DNA of 64,000 nt, taken from Pseudolabrys sp. Its GTDB lineage: Bacteria; Pseudomonadota; Alphaproteobacteria; Rhizobiales; Xanthobacteraceae. The notes under the pieces were generated by a model, which worked only from the letters and a program-made list of their open reading frames with translations, had not been told where the DNA came from and made no database searches. Position numbers and translations under genes: made by a program. This document shows, piece after piece, positions 26,188 through 35,420 of the stretch; positions within the stretch are counted from its first letter, which is position 1; each line of letters starts with the position of its first letter. The DNA is taken from NCBI GenBank assembly GCA_030684935.1, contig JAUXXH010000001.1, positions 124,001 through 188,000 on the forward strand, in the 5' to 3' direction.

Positions 26188-26490
26188 TTACGTCGCCAGC
26201 ACGGCAATTTCATCGATCAATTCGTCGAGCGAGCGCTCGGCGCCGCCACCGGAATCCACGAGATTGGTAGACGGCACGGCGACATTTTCCGAAATCCGGA
26301 AGCTGTCCGGACCGGCGCGGCGAACGATCAGGAAGCGCGAGCCGCCCTTGATGACGAGATCGTCGTTCTCGCGATACGCCTCGACATCGGGAAAATGCGC
26401 GGTGACGCAATCGACCAGTTCGCCCGCCGGCTTGGTGGCGCCGACACAGGCGGTGATATCGGCCTTGAACTTGTTTCGATCCACGCTCAT
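26188..26490 (-). CDS. Small conserved-position ORF between sufB and sufC
   Basis: A 100-residue soluble protein (starts [15 protein letters not shown]) of no family I recognise. Its ATG overlaps the sufB stop as ATGA and its stop lies 10 nt before the sufC start, so it is embedded in the suf operon and translationally coupled. It has a C..G-type N-terminus with cysteines near residues 15 and 29, a central [20 protein letters not shown] beta-rich stretch, and an acidic helical end ([12 protein letters not shown]). It may bind a cluster intermediate or tune the scaffold. The larger in-frame ORF starting at 26736 is a shadow of sufB. Confidence 0.75.
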   Translation of the reverse strand: MSVDRNKFKADITACVGATKPAGELVDCVTAHFPDVEAYRENDDLVIKGGSRFLIVRRAGPDSFRISENVAVPSTNLVDSGGGAERSLDELIDEIAVLAT

Positions 26491-27986
26491 CCGACGCTTC
26501 CTTCCAGACTGATGGAAATCAGCTTCTGCGCCTCGACCGCGAATTCCATCGGCAACTGCTGCAGCACGTCGCGGACAAAGCCGTTGACCACCAAAGCGGT
26601 CGCCTCCTCCGCCGACATGCCGCGCTGCCGGCAATAGAAAAGCATGTCCTCGGAAATCTTCGAGGTCGACGCCTCGTGCTCGAATACCGAGGACGAGTTC
26701 TTCGCCTCGATATAGGGCACGGTGTGCGCGCCGCACTGGTCGCCGATCAGCAGACTGTCGCAGTTGGTGAAATTGCGCGCGCCGGTCGCCTTGCGGTGCG
26801 CGGTAACGAGGCCGCGATAGGTGTTGTCGGATTTGCCGGCCGCGATGCCCTTGGAGATGATCCGGCTGGTGGTGTTCTTGCCGAGATGGATCATCTTGGT
26901 GCCGGAATCGACCTGCTGGCGGCCGTTCGAAATCGCGATCGAGTAGAACTCGCCCCGCGAGTTGTCGCCGCGCAGGATGCAGCTCGGGTATTTCCAGGTG
27001 ATGGCCGAACCGGTCTCGACCTGCGTCCAGGAGATCTTCGAGCGGGCGCCGCGGCAGTCGCCGCGCTTGGTGACGAAATTGAAGATGCCGCCTTTGCCGT
27101 CGGCGTCGCCCGGGTACCAGTTCTGCACCGTCGAGTATTTGATCTCGGCGTCGTCATGCGTCACCAGTTCGACCACGGCGGCGTGCAACTGGTTTTCGTC
27201 GCGCATCGGCGCGGTGCAGCCTTCGAGGTAACTGACATAGGCGCCCTTGTCGGCGATGATCAGCGTGCGCTCGAACTGGCCGGTATTGGCCTCGTTGATG
27301 CGGAAATAGGTCGACAGCTCCATCGGGCAGCGCACGCCCGGCGGCACATAGACAAACGAGCCGTCGGAGAACACCGCGGAATTCAACGTCGCGAAGAAGT
27401 TGTCGGTGACCGGCACCACGGAGCCGAGATATTTGCGGACCAGCTCGGGATGCTGCTGGATCGCCTCCGACATCGGCAGGAAGATCACGCCGGCGCGCTT
27501 GAGCTCTTCCTTGAAGGTGGTGGCGACAGAGACCGAGTCGAACACGGCATCGACGGCGACGCGGCGCTCGGCAAGCACGTTGCCGTCTTCATCGCGGCGC
27601 ACGACACCGGCCAGCATTTCCTGCTCGCGCAGCGGAATGCCCAGCTTCTTGTAGGTCTCGAGAATCTGCGGATCGACCTCGTCGAGCGACGACAGCTCCG
27701 GCTTCTTCTTCGGCGCCGAGTAATAATAGGCGTCCTGGTAATCGATCTTCGGATAGTCGACGCGCGCCCAGGTCGGCTCGCGCATGGTCAGCCAGCGCTT
27801 GAACGCCGCAAGACGCCACTCCAGCATCCACGCCGGCTCGTTCTTCTTGGCCGAGATGTAGCGAACGGTGTCTTCGGACAGGCCGATCGAGGCCTTTTCG
27901 GATTCGATATCGGTGACGAACCCGTATTTGTATTGGTCGACGTCGATCTGGCGGACCCGATCGACGGTCTCTTGTACGGCCGGCAT
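26487..27986 (-). CDS. sufB: Fe-S cluster scaffold protein SufB
   Basis: A 499-residue SufB, the scaffold subunit on which nascent clusters form. Motifs include the N-terminal [11 protein letters not shown] segment, [39 protein letters not shown]-type core (visible as [17 protein letters not shown]), [12 protein letters not shown], and [20 protein letters not shown] with the conserved glutamate near the C-terminus. The ATG at 27986 has a full GGAGG at 5 nt; the GTG at 28001 is not needed. It is the second gene of the operon, 94 nt after the first cysteine desulfurase. Confidence 0.95.
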   Translation of the reverse strand: MPAVQETVDRVRQIDVDQYKYGFVTDIESEKASIGLSEDTVRYISAKKNEPAWMLEWRLAAFKRWLTMREPTWARVDYPKIDYQDAYYYSAPKKKPELSSLDEVDPQILETYKKLGIPLREQEMLAGVVRRDEDGNVLAERRVAVDAVFDSVSVATTFKEELKRAGVIFLPMSEAIQQHPELVRKYLGSVVPVTDNFFATLNSAVFSDGSFVYVPPGVRCPMELSTYFRINEANTGQFERTLIIADKGAYVSYLEGCTAPMRDENQLHAAVVELVTHDDAEIKYSTVQNWYPGDADGKGGIFNFVTKRGDCRGARSKISWTQVETGSAITWKYPSCILRGDNSRGEFYSIAISNGRQQVDSGTKMIHLGKNTTSRIISKGIAAGKSDNTYRGLVTAHRKATGARNFTNCDSLLIGDQCGAHTVPYIEAKNSSSVFEHEASTSKISEDMLFYCRQRGMSAEEATALVVNGFVRDVLQQLPMEFAVEAQKLISISLEGSVG

Positions 27987-28080
27987 TTTTCCTCCGCTCA
28001 CGGCTGCAAGGGCCGCGGGTTGGATTTGTCGGTTATGGTCGTGCGCTTATCGCGTGGCGAACATTCCTTTTGGCGCTGCC

Positions 28081-29241
28081 TCAGGCAGCATTGGCATGCT
28101 TCTTAAGTAGTGACGAAGTCACTGTCATCCAAGCATTTATCAGACTTTCCACCTGTTGTTCCGTGGTGCTCCAGCCGAGGCTGATACGGACAGCTCCGCG
28201 GGCAAGCGAAGGCTCGACGCCCATCGCCGCCAGCACGTGCGAGGCCTGCACCGTGCCGGACGAACAGGCAGCGCCCGATGATACCGCTATGCCGTTGAGA
28301 TCAAAAGCGATTATCGCTGTTTCGGCCTTCAGCCCCGGAAGGGTCAGAAGAGAGGTATTGGGCAACCGCGGCGCGCCCTGGCCGAAAATGACCGCCTGCG
28401 GCGTGAGGGCCAGAGTGTCGGCCTCAAAACGATCCCGCAGCGCCGCCATGCGCGCTGCATCCGTAATCCGGGCCGAATCTGCGGCGGCGCAGGCGGCGCC
28501 GAATCCGGCAACGGCGGCGATGTTCTCTGTGCCGGCGCGGGCGCCGCGTTCCTGGCCGCCGCCGCGGATCAGCGGCTCGGCAATATGGAGGTCGTCGCGG
28601 CGCACCAGCGCGCCGGCGCCCTGCGGGCCGCCCAGCTTGTGCGACGACAGGCTGATGAGGTCGGCACCGAGGTCGCTCAGGCTGCAATCGATCCGCCCGG
28701 CGCCCTGTACGGCATCGACATGCAGCAAACCGCCGGCGGCATGGACGATGGCGGCGATGTCGGCGATCGGCTGGATCACGCCGGTCTCGTTGTTGGCCAG
28801 CATCACCGACACCAGCGGCCGCTCGGACTGCTGCAAGCTGCGCTCCAGCGCGGCCAGATCGAGCAGGCCGTCACCGGTGACCGGCAATTCCTCGACCGTC
28901 CCGGCCGGGAACCGGCCTCCGCTGCGCACGGAAGGGTGCTCGATGGCGGACACGAACAGCCGGTCGCGCGGCGCCTTGCGGCCACCGGGTTCCAGCGCCG
29001 GCGTCAGCGCCAGCATGTTGGCTTCGGTGGCGCCCGACGTGAAGGTGACGTTCCGGGCGGCGCCGCCGACCAGTGCGGCGACCTGCGCGCGCGCCTTCTC
29101 GACCAGGCCCCGCGCCGCCCGCCCCTCGGCATGGACCGACGAGGCGTTCCCGGTCAGGTCCAGCGCCGCCAGCATCGCCGCCCGCGCCTCGGGGCGCAGC
29201 GGAGCGGTGGCGTTCCAGTCGAAATAAGCGCGCTCAGCCAT
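28081..29241 (-). CDS. NifS/IscS-like cysteine desulfurase (first gene of suf operon)
   Basis: A 386-residue PLP cysteine desulfurase of group I, unlike the SufS encoded later in the same operon. It starts RAYFDWNATAPLRPEARAAM, has the PLP lysine in SSHKLGGPQGAGALV, and the catalytic cysteine in SGAACSSGTVQASHVLAAMG on the flexible loop typical of IscS. This gene is often named sufS2 in this operon layout. Two desulfurases in one operon may serve different sulfur acceptors. An ICE-like iron-control site lies about 145 nt upstream. Confidence 0.9.
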   Translation of the reverse strand: MAERAYFDWNATAPLRPEARAAMLAALDLTGNASSVHAEGRAARGLVEKARAQVAALVGGAARNVTFTSGATEANMLALTPALEPGGRKAPRDRLFVSAIEHPSVRSGGRFPAGTVEELPVTGDGLLDLAALERSLQQSERPLVSVMLANNETGVIQPIADIAAIVHAAGGLLHVDAVQGAGRIDCSLSDLGADLISLSSHKLGGPQGAGALVRRDDLHIAEPLIRGGGQERGARAGTENIAAVAGFGAACAAADSARITDAARMAALRDRFEADTLALTPQAVIFGQGAPRLPNTSLLTLPGLKAETAIIAFDLNGIAVSSGAACSSGTVQASHVLAAMGVEPSLARGAVRISLGWSTTEQQVESLINAWMTVTSSLLKKHANAA

Positions 29242-29383
29242 TGAAATTGCTTCAGGTTCCGGCGGCGGCCTCGGCCCGGGACCCGCAAAAAGCTTGCTTT
29301 TTACCCGGGGGGTCGTGTTAGAAGCCGCATTCACCGGGCAGCTTATAGCTATTGTTGCTGCGGTGAACAGCGGAAATCATATA

Positions 29384-29400
29384 ATTAGAATAATTCCAAT
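29384..29400. promoter_or_regulatory. Iron-control element (Irr/ICE-like) upstream of suf operon
   Basis: ATTAGAATAATTCCAAT, close to the Irr iron-control element pattern TTTAGAA-N3-TTCTAAA (TTAGAA-N3-TTCCAA here, with one mismatch in the right arm and one in the outer base). It sits between the suf operon (minus strand, start codon 143 nt away) and an alpha/beta hydrolase gene (plus strand). Irr in Rhizobiales binds such sites and controls iron genes including suf in related species. No iscR or rirA gene is next to the operon. Confidence 0.55.
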
Positions 29401-29490
29401 CTGGTGCCTGGAGCGCCATGTTCCATAGGCGCGAAACAACGCGTTGCCGCGATCCGCTACCGCAGCACGCCCCGGTCTGAGGTCGACACC

Positions 29491-30150
29491 ATGCCTGAAG
29501 TCATTTTCACCGGTCCGGCTGGACGGATCGAGGGCCGTTATCATCCGGCGCGCCAGAAGAACGCCCCGATCGCGATTGTGCTGCACCCGCACCCGCAGTT
29601 CGGCGGCACAATGAACCACCCGATCATCTACCAGATGTACTATGCCTTCGTGAATCGCGGCTTCTCGGCCCTGCGGTTCAATTTCCGCGGCGTCGGCCGC
29701 TCCCAGGGCTCGTTCGATCACGGCACCGGTGAACTGTCGGATGCCGCCGCCGCCCTCGACTGGGCGCAGACCATCAATCCGGAGGCCAAGAGCTGCTGGA
29801 TCGCCGGCTTCTCGTTCGGCGCCTGGATTGGCATGCAGCTTTTGATGCGCCGGCCGGAAATCGAGGGCTTCATCTCGATCTGCCCGCCCGCCAATTTGTA
29901 CGACTTCTCGTTCCTGGCGCCCTGCCCGTCGTCCGGCCTGATCATCCATGGCGACAAGGATGCCGTGGTGCCGGCCAAGGACGTCAACACGCTGGTCGAA
30001 AAGCTGAAGACGCAAAAAGGCATCGTCATCGAGCAGAAGGTGGTGCCCGGCGCCAACCACTTCTTCGACGGCAAGGTCGAGCCGCTGATGACCTCGATCG
30101 CCGGCTATCTCGACAAGCGGCTCAAGACCGAGCGCAAGCCGGCGGCTTAA
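29491..30150 (+). CDS. Alpha/beta hydrolase (dienelactone hydrolase-like)
   Basis: A 219-residue alpha/beta hydrolase. The sequence shows LHPHPQFGGTMNHPIIYQM near residue 30, the FNFRGVGRSQGSFDHG oxyanion segment, the nucleophile elbow GFSFGAWIG (Ser near residue 110), the acid in HGDKDAVVP and the His in PGANHFFDGK. This matches the serine-dependent hydrolase subgroup often annotated COG2945. The substrate is unknown. The ATG at 29491 has TGAGG 9 nt upstream; the longer ORF from 29404 begins within the ICE region. It converges on the nuclease-like gene. Confidence 0.88.
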   Translation: MPEVIFTGPAGRIEGRYHPARQKNAPIAIVLHPHPQFGGTMNHPIIYQMYYAFVNRGFSALRFNFRGVGRSQGSFDHGTGELSDAAAALDWAQTINPEAKSCWIAGFSFGAWIGMQLLMRRPEIEGFISICPPANLYDFSFLAPCPSSGLIIHGDKDAVVPAKDVNTLVEKLKTQKGIVIEQKVVPGANHFFDGKVEPLMTSIAGYLDKRLKTERKPAA

Positions 30151-30204
30151 GGATTTTATCTCCTTTGGCGAAGACACCGTTGTCGGAGGAGACGATCCGG
30201 CACG

Positions 30205-32175
30205 CTAAGTTTTAATCGGTCGCCACTTCCCCGTAGTAACGCCCAGGCGATCAAGCAAGGCCACCTCCGTCCAAAAATCTCTTGAACCGGAAGTAATGCT
30301 TCTCAGTGGCTGAAATGCGTCGTACACCGACGACGATCTATCCAGAATGTAAAGCAACTGCCCGAAGTCCAGCCAAAACACATCATGTAGATACGAACTA
30401 AGATCAATTTCGTCACCACGCCGTGGCGCAATTTGACATATCAACGACCAGATATCTTCAACCACGCGATTGAATTTCTCAGTTGCGTTGCGTGACTCAA
30501 AGTTTCCTTGAACCGGAACGAGTCTTGAATTTACGATCGACTGCAACATACTACTTGAGTGAAACTTGTCGCTGACGGGCCCATACGATAGCGGCGAGAC
30601 TGCAATTTTTAATGGCCGTATATCCTCTACTCTTTCGTCTGCCTCAGTAAGCGGAGTCAGTCCGCACCTCAGATGGATTTCATGGCGCACAAGCTGTTTC
30701 AGAATGGTGAGGTAGCTGTTCGTGAAATCAGAGAAAAACGATATCATATTGCCTGATCGAGATTTCGCGGTCAGAGGCTTTGCTTTTGTCTCGAAGATGA
30801 CAAACCTATCGCCTTCGCGCGTGGCAACATCTATTTCGTAGCCACTCTTTTGAACTGAATATTTTGCGCGATGCACAACGTTAATTGCCTTTCCCTCACA
30901 GGCTTTTTCAATGACCCTTTCCATAAGTGCGCCTACGACGAAATCTGCCCGACTTCGCTCCAGTTTTCTAAGGAGTCTGAAGATGAATTCGCACGCGGCA
31001 GCAGCCGTCAGCGCACGCGGAAGGATGACCACCCGTCTTCCGCTTGCCTCAAAAAGAAGATACCTTTCATGATTTCGGCCATCGCCTCCAAGCGGGCCTA
31101 AATAACTGACGTTTACAGACCCGCGCGCTCCTGTTGAAAGCCGAAAAAGAGTCGGAAACTCACGCTCAGCTTGAAGCTGGCCGCACACGCTCAATCGGTC
31201 GTCCGCCGCCCGACCTAGAACAGTATCGATCTCCTTAAATATTTCACGGATATTCAAGCCGAGACCAAGCTCGTCAGTCGGCGATAAAAGATGGGTTATG
31301 GCGTTTTTGAGATGCCTGAGAACCTGCGGCGGAGTTTGCGGCAGAGAGAACAGCTCACGCCAAACCAGCGAGTCAACATGGGCACGATAATATTCAGTTG
31401 AAGGGATATTGAATTGTTCGATCTGCCCATAACGTTGGCAATCAAATGATGCCGCAAATTCAGTCGCAAGTGTAATCAAGGTTTTCCATGCCACGTCTGG
31501 CTTTCGGGCGCTTCCAGCCTTGTCGAAATGGCGAAGGCTAAGCGAAAATAGCCAGCCATACGGAACCGCAGGAGATGCAGCGCCGTAAATTCCAGGCACC
31601 CGATTGCCGAATAACCACATCCCGTCATGCAAAAGGTTATTCGACTTTAGCGCGCCGCACACCTGCATTGCAGCTTCGACCCCGCCAACAAGCGCGAGAA
31701 GTCGATCAATCTTCTGAGCAATTGCAACACGAGATTTTTCCGAAACCTCAGGACCATACGCCCCCACTTTGACATCGTATCCTTTCGATCTCAGACGCGC
31801 GCAAGAAAGGCCAACCTCTTGTTGCCGAGCAAACCATTGATTTTTTAACGATGCTGCATCGGCCGGCGCATTTTGCGAAAGCGCCCACGCTATAGCTTTC
31901 TCCCATACCTCTGCATTTTCGAGCAGCGCGCAACGAAAACCTCGGATTGATGCGGCAATTGCCTCGGCCGCAATTGCTGCTTCCGGTGGAGCATCGCCAA
32001 GAACCGCTGCAATTTGGAGGGAGCGAGAAAGCCGCCAGACTTCACTGGCGAAGAGTCCGTTTTCAGCAGGTAACACCTGGTCCGGCGGGGCACAAACGCT
32101 TGGATGCAGTTTCCCGCGAACAGCGGAAAAATGTTTCAAGAACGTGCTGAGGTCGCTGTCTCTCAACATCCTCAA
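30205..32175 (-). CDS. Hypothetical protein with PD-(D/E)XK nuclease signature
   Basis: A 656-residue protein of no family I recognise. Counting from TTG at 32175, it has a restriction-endonuclease-like core: helix GALMERVIEK (Glu419 or 423), then YEIDV with Asp449, then FVIFETKAK with Glu462 and Lys464, and a helix LTILKQLVRHE. This is the order of PD-(D/E)XK nucleases. The first 400 residues are helical, with no recognised helicase or ATPase motif. Base composition is much lower in GC than its neighbours (hand counts of two 60-nt lines inside: 29 and 25 G+C; anmK line: 45), which suggests transfer. An ATG two codons in (32169) is an equally good start. Function unknown; defence is inference. 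Confidence 0.65.
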   Translation of the reverse strand: MRMLRDSDLSTFLKHFSAVRGKLHPSVCAPPDQVLPAENGLFASEVWRLSRSLQIAAVLGDAPPEAAIAAEAIAASIRGFRCALLENAEVWEKAIAWALSQNAPADAASLKNQWFARQQEVGLSCARLRSKGYDVKVGAYGPEVSEKSRVAIAQKIDRLLALVGGVEAAMQVCGALKSNNLLHDGMWLFGNRVPGIYGAASPAVPYGWLFSLSLRHFDKAGSARKPDVAWKTLITLATEFAASFDCQRYGQIEQFNIPSTEYYRAHVDSLVWRELFSLPQTPPQVLRHLKNAITHLLSPTDELGLGLNIREIFKEIDTVLGRAADDRLSVCGQLQAEREFPTLFRLSTGARGSVNVSYLGPLGGDGRNHERYLLFEASGRRVVILPRALTAAAACEFIFRLLRKLERSRADFVVGALMERVIEKACEGKAINVVHRAKYSVQKSGYEIDVATREGDRFVIFETKAKPLTAKSRSGNMISFFSDFTNSYLTILKQLVRHEIHLRCGLTPLTEADERVEDIRPLKIAVSPLSYGPVSDKFHSSSMLQSIVNSRLVPVQGNFESRNATEKFNRVVEDIWSLICQIAPRRGDEIDLSSYLHDVFWLDFGQLLYILDRSSSVYDAFQPLRSITSGSRDFWTEVALLDRLGVTTGKWRPIKT

Positions 32176-32187
32176 AATTCACTTCAG

Positions 32188-32216
32188 TTTAAACGTCAAT
32201 GAATCTCAATACACAA
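32188..32216 (-). promoter_or_regulatory. Possible promoter of the nuclease-like gene
   Basis: In the AT-rich spacer after anmK, TTGTGT (32216-32211) is followed by 17 nt and TTTAAA (32193-32188) on the minus strand. Matches to consensus are three and four of six. It would give a very short leader. If real, the gene has its own promoter and is not only read from anmK. Confidence 0.3.
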
Positions 32217-32226
32217 ACATGGGTTT

Positions 32227-33327
32227 CTATAGCTTGGCGATAACCCCGCCGCGCATCGGCTGCGGGACGCCGGTTGTCTTCGGAAACGTCAGCGGCAGGT
32301 CGTTGAGCGTGCGCACCGCCAGATAGGCGAAGGCCTGCGCCTCGATCGCCTGCGACGACCAGCCGACCGCATCGGCGGTTTCGACCGTGGCCGGCGCCAG
32401 CCGCCCGGCCAGCATCCGCATCAAGGTGGGATTGCGCGCGCCGCCGCCGGCGACGATCCAGGAGCGCGGCGGCTCCGGCAGAAGCTTCACCACACGGGCC
32501 ACCGACGCCGCGGTCAGCGCCGACAGCGTCGCCGCGCCGTCGGACACGGTGAAATCCGGCAGTCCGATATTGGCGAAGGCAAAGGCGTTGCGGTCGAGCG
32601 ATTTGGGGCACGGCAGACCGAAGAACGGATGCGCCAGCACGCGCGCGACGAAAGCCTCGTCGACCTTGCCGCGCGCCGCCTCATCGCCGTCGCGGTCGAG
32701 GGGACGGCCGGTGCGCGCGCGCATGAAATCGTCAATCAGCGCATTGCCCGGCCCGGTGTCGCAGGCGACCGGATCGCCGCCGTTGACGAAGGTGATATTG
32801 GCGACGCCGCCAACATTCAGAACGGCAATCGGATGCGGCCGGTCGAGATCGCGCGCCAGCGCCTGGTGATAGACCGGCACCAGCGGCGCGCCCTGCCCGC
32901 CGGCAGCCACGTCGGCGGCGCGGAAGTCGTAAGCAACCGTCATGCCGAGCCGTTTGGCCAGCGCCGCGCCGTCGCCGATCTGCACCGTCAGGCGCGCCTC
33001 GGGGCGGTGGATCACGGTCTGGCCGTGGAAACCAGCAATGGCGATGCCGCCGCGGTCGATATTTTCGGTCTGGAGGAAGCTTTCGACCGCCTCGGCATGG
33101 GCGCGGGTGACGAAGGCTTCGGCCTCGGCCAGCACGCCCGGGCGCTGCCAGCGGTCGGCAAGGCCGGCGCCATCGGTCAGCGCCTGGCGCAGCAGGGCCC
33201 GCTCGTCGTCCGAATAGGCTCGGTAGCCGGTCGGCCCGAACGCGGCGATCCGCTCGCCATCGGTCTCGAGCAGCGCCACGTCGACGCCGTCGAGCGAGGT
33301 GCCGCTCATAAGTCCGATGGCGCGCAT
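32227..33327 (-). CDS. anmK: Anhydro-N-acetylmuramic acid kinase
   Basis: A 366-residue sugar kinase of the AnmK family that phosphorylates and opens 1,6-anhydro-MurNAc from peptidoglycan turnover, feeding it to the recycling pathway. It begins [21 protein letters not shown], with the GTSLDGVD phosphate motif, followed by [21 protein letters not shown] and [13 protein letters not shown]. The ATG at 33327 is fixed by the conserved start; there is no clear ribosome site. It lies 11 nt after dctM of TRAP operon 2, so it may share that transcript. Confidence 0.94.
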   Translation of the reverse strand: MRAIGLMSGTSLDGVDVALLETDGERIAAFGPTGYRAYSDDERALLRQALTDGAGLADRWQRPGVLAEAEAFVTRAHAEAVESFLQTENIDRGGIAIAGFHGQTVIHRPEARLTVQIGDGAALAKRLGMTVAYDFRAADVAAGGQGAPLVPVYHQALARDLDRPHPIAVLNVGGVANITFVNGGDPVACDTGPGNALIDDFMRARTGRPLDRDGDEAARGKVDEAFVARVLAHPFFGLPCPKSLDRNAFAFANIGLPDFTVSDGAATLSALTAASVARVVKLLPEPPRSWIVAGGGARNPTLMRMLAGRLAPATVETADAVGWSSQAIEAQAFAYLAVRTLNDLPLTFPKTTGVPQPMRGGVIAKL

Positions 33328-33338
33328 GGTTGGAATGA

Positions 33339-34619
33339 TTAAAAGACCGACTTTACCAGCATCGAGGGAAGCCAAAGCGCCAGAATCGGAAAGATCATCA
33401 CCAATATCAGAACCCAGCCGTCGGTAAACAGAAACGGCAAGGCGCCCTTGATTACTTCCGGCAATGGCACCCCGGTGGTTCCGGCCACTGCGAACAGGTT
33501 CAGCCCCACCGGCGGGATCACCACCCCCATTTCCATGGCCAGAACGGTGATAATCGCCAGCCACACCGGGTCAATGCCGAGGCTCATGGCGACCGGGAAG
33601 AATACCGGCACCGTCAGCACCACGATGGCGATGCCGCTCAGGAACATCGACAGGAACAGCAGGATCGGAAGCAGAACCAGCAGAAAGCCCATGGCGGAAA
33701 GATCGAGCGCGATCACCCATTGGGTCAGGTGCTGGGCCCAGCCCTTGTTGGCCAGCACGAACTGGAACACGCCGACCGCTCCCAGCAGGAAAAAGATCAC
33801 CGCGGTCAGGTTGAGCGACCGCAGCGTCACCATCAGCAGATCCCGCAGAAACTCGCCGCGCTTGACCAGCACGCCGTAAACCAGGGCGTAGCCGCAGGCG
33901 GCCGCGCCGGCCTCGGTTGGCGTGAAAATTCCGCCGTAGAGACCGCCCAGCAGAATGACCGGCATCAGCAGGGCCGGCCAGGCCTCCTTGGTGGCAGAAC
34001 CGATCAGACCGAGATCGAAGGTTCCCGACGGCAGCTTGAGATACCAGGCGAAGAAGATCAGCACGATCGCGTCGCTGACGGCCAGCAGCAGGCCGGGAAC
34101 GACGCCGGCAAAAAACAGATCGACGATCGACGTCTCGGTCAGGACCCCGAACAGAATGAGCAGGATGCTCGGCGGAATCAGAATGGCAATGCCGCCGCCC
34201 GAAGCGATGACGCCGGCGGCGAGCCAGCGCGGATAGCCGCGCTTGATCATCTCCGGATAGGCGATCACGCCCATCGCCGCCGCCATGGCGGTGCTCGATC
34301 CGGAAATGGCGCCAAAGATCACAGCCGCCACCAGCGTGGCGAAACCATAGCCGCCCGGCACCCAGCCGATCAGCGCATCGGAAAAGCGAAACAGCTTGGC
34401 GATCAGCCCGGTCCGCTCCATCAGGAAACCGGCGAAGATGAAGAACGGTATCGCCATCAGCGTGTATTTGCTGAGGAAGTTGAAGAAGGAGCGAAACACC
34501 GTCCCTTCCGACATCATCGGATCGGTGAAAATGAAAATCAGCGATGCACCGGCAAGCGCAATGCCGATCGGCAGCGCCAAAGCCAGAAAGATCATCAGCG
34601 AACTTACGAGCAGAACCAT
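33339..34619 (-). CDS. dctM: TRAP transporter large permease (operon 2)
   Basis: A 426-residue DctM-type permease, length and about twelve membrane segments as usual. The motifs [27 protein letters not shown] and [32 protein letters not shown] and the later [17 protein letters not shown] match the family. With the binding protein and small permease encoded upstream it imports an organic acid by a sodium gradient. The paralogue in operon 1 is clearly distinct in sequence. GAGGCGATGG precedes the start. Confidence 0.92.
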   Translation of the reverse strand: MVLLVSSLMIFLALALPIGIALAGASLIFIFTDPMMSEGTVFRSFFNFLSKYTLMAIPFFIFAGFLMERTGLIAKLFRFSDALIGWVPGGYGFATLVAAVIFGAISGSSTAMAAAMGVIAYPEMIKRGYPRWLAAGVIASGGGIAILIPPSILLILFGVLTETSIVDLFFAGVVPGLLLAVSDAIVLIFFAWYLKLPSGTFDLGLIGSATKEAWPALLMPVILLGGLYGGIFTPTEAGAAACGYALVYGVLVKRGEFLRDLLMVTLRSLNLTAVIFFLLGAVGVFQFVLANKGWAQHLTQWVIALDLSAMGFLLVLLPILLFLSMFLSGIAIVVLTVPVFFPVAMSLGIDPVWLAIITVLAMEMGVVIPPVGLNLFAVAGTTGVPLPEVIKGALPFLFTDGWVLILVMIFPILALWLPSMLVKSVF

Positions 34620-34762
34620 GTCACCATCGCCTCTTGTTGCCGGGTGCGCCGCGCCGAGGTGCGTGAAGATTTCATGTGCGATTGCAGGGCGCCGCGCGGA
34701 ATCGCGCGACGGTCATGGCGATCTGGTCGAGCGGTTGATGACACGCGGCTCGCCCTGATTTC

Positions 34763-35308
34763 CTAGAGCACCAGCTGGTCGTCTTCCGTCTCCCAGGGAA
34801 AGACGTCGCGGCCGAACCATCTCGCCACCTCGCGATAAAGCTGAAACAGGGCCGTGATGCCGACCATCCCCATGCCGACAAGCAACGCGTACTGGAACGG
34901 CCATAGGGGAAAGGCGAGACTCTCCGTCGTGGTGCCCAAGCGCAGCGTGCGCGCCGCCCCCGGCAGGCCCCAATAAATGAAGCAGGCGACGAAAACGACG
35001 ATGCAGAGCAGGGCAAACGCCCGGACGATCAAGGCCGCCTTGAGCCTGCCGCCCGTCTTCAACCCGTCCGGCAATGCGGTGACCGCCAGATGCGCCCGCT
35101 TCGCCTGCGACGCGCCAAAGTACAGAAACGTGGCGCTGACCACGAAATAGGTCACCGCGTCCTGACCCCATTGGAATGTGTGGCCGAAAACATACCGGCC
35201 GACCACTTGGGACACAGCGAACACGGTCGCCGCCAGCATCACAAGCGCGGCCAAGGTGCCGATGATGTGCTCCTGCAAATACAGCCAGCTTTTATAGATT
35301 ATCGCCAT
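34763..35308 (-). CDS. dctQ: TRAP transporter small permease (operon 2)
   Basis: A 181-residue DctQ subunit with four hydrophobic segments (first: IIGTLAALVMLAATVFAVSQVVGRYVFG) and the family's HTFQWGQDAVTYFVV segment between helices 1 and 2. The ATG at 35308 has GGGGGAATGC upstream; the reading frame to 35740 is an extension into dctP. It lies 112 nt after dctP and 143 nt before dctM. Those two spacers are wider than in operon 1. Confidence 0.87.
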   Translation of the reverse strand: MAIIYKSWLYLQEHIIGTLAALVMLAATVFAVSQVVGRYVFGHTFQWGQDAVTYFVVSATFLYFGASQAKRAHLAVTALPDGLKTGGRLKAALIVRAFALLCIVVFVACFIYWGLPGAARTLRLGTTTESLAFPLWPFQYALLVGMGMVGITALFQLYREVARWFGRDVFPWETEDDQLVL

Positions 35309-35343
35309 GCATTCCCCCCAGGCCCCACCGCCGACGACCTGAA

Positions 35344-35390
35344 CCGGCGCGATCCGGGAAGCGACCTTGGGTCGCTCCCATCCGCGCCGG
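35344..35390 (-). promoter_or_regulatory. Intercistronic hairpin between dctP and dctQ (operon 2)
   Basis: A long imperfect hairpin: outer arms CCGGCGCGGAT / ATCGCGCCGG (one bulge) and inner arms GGGAGCGACC / GGTCGCTTCCC (one bulge) with a 3-nt loop. It occupies the dctP-dctQ gap just as a hairpin does in operon 1, with no strong U-tract. It probably sets higher levels of the binding protein by RNA stability. Confidence 0.5.
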
Positions 35391-35420
35391 CCAAGCCGAA
35401 CCGATTGCTCGCCGCCAGCC

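Noticed and set aside
28002-28080. Searched for an extra promoter or small gene between the first desulfurase and sufB
   Set aside because: No good promoter hexamers or ribosome site with an open frame was found.
30151-30204. Searched for attachment-site repeats flanking the low-GC gene
   Set aside because: I found no direct repeat shared by the two edges (30151-30204 and 32176-32226), and no tRNA gene or integrase.
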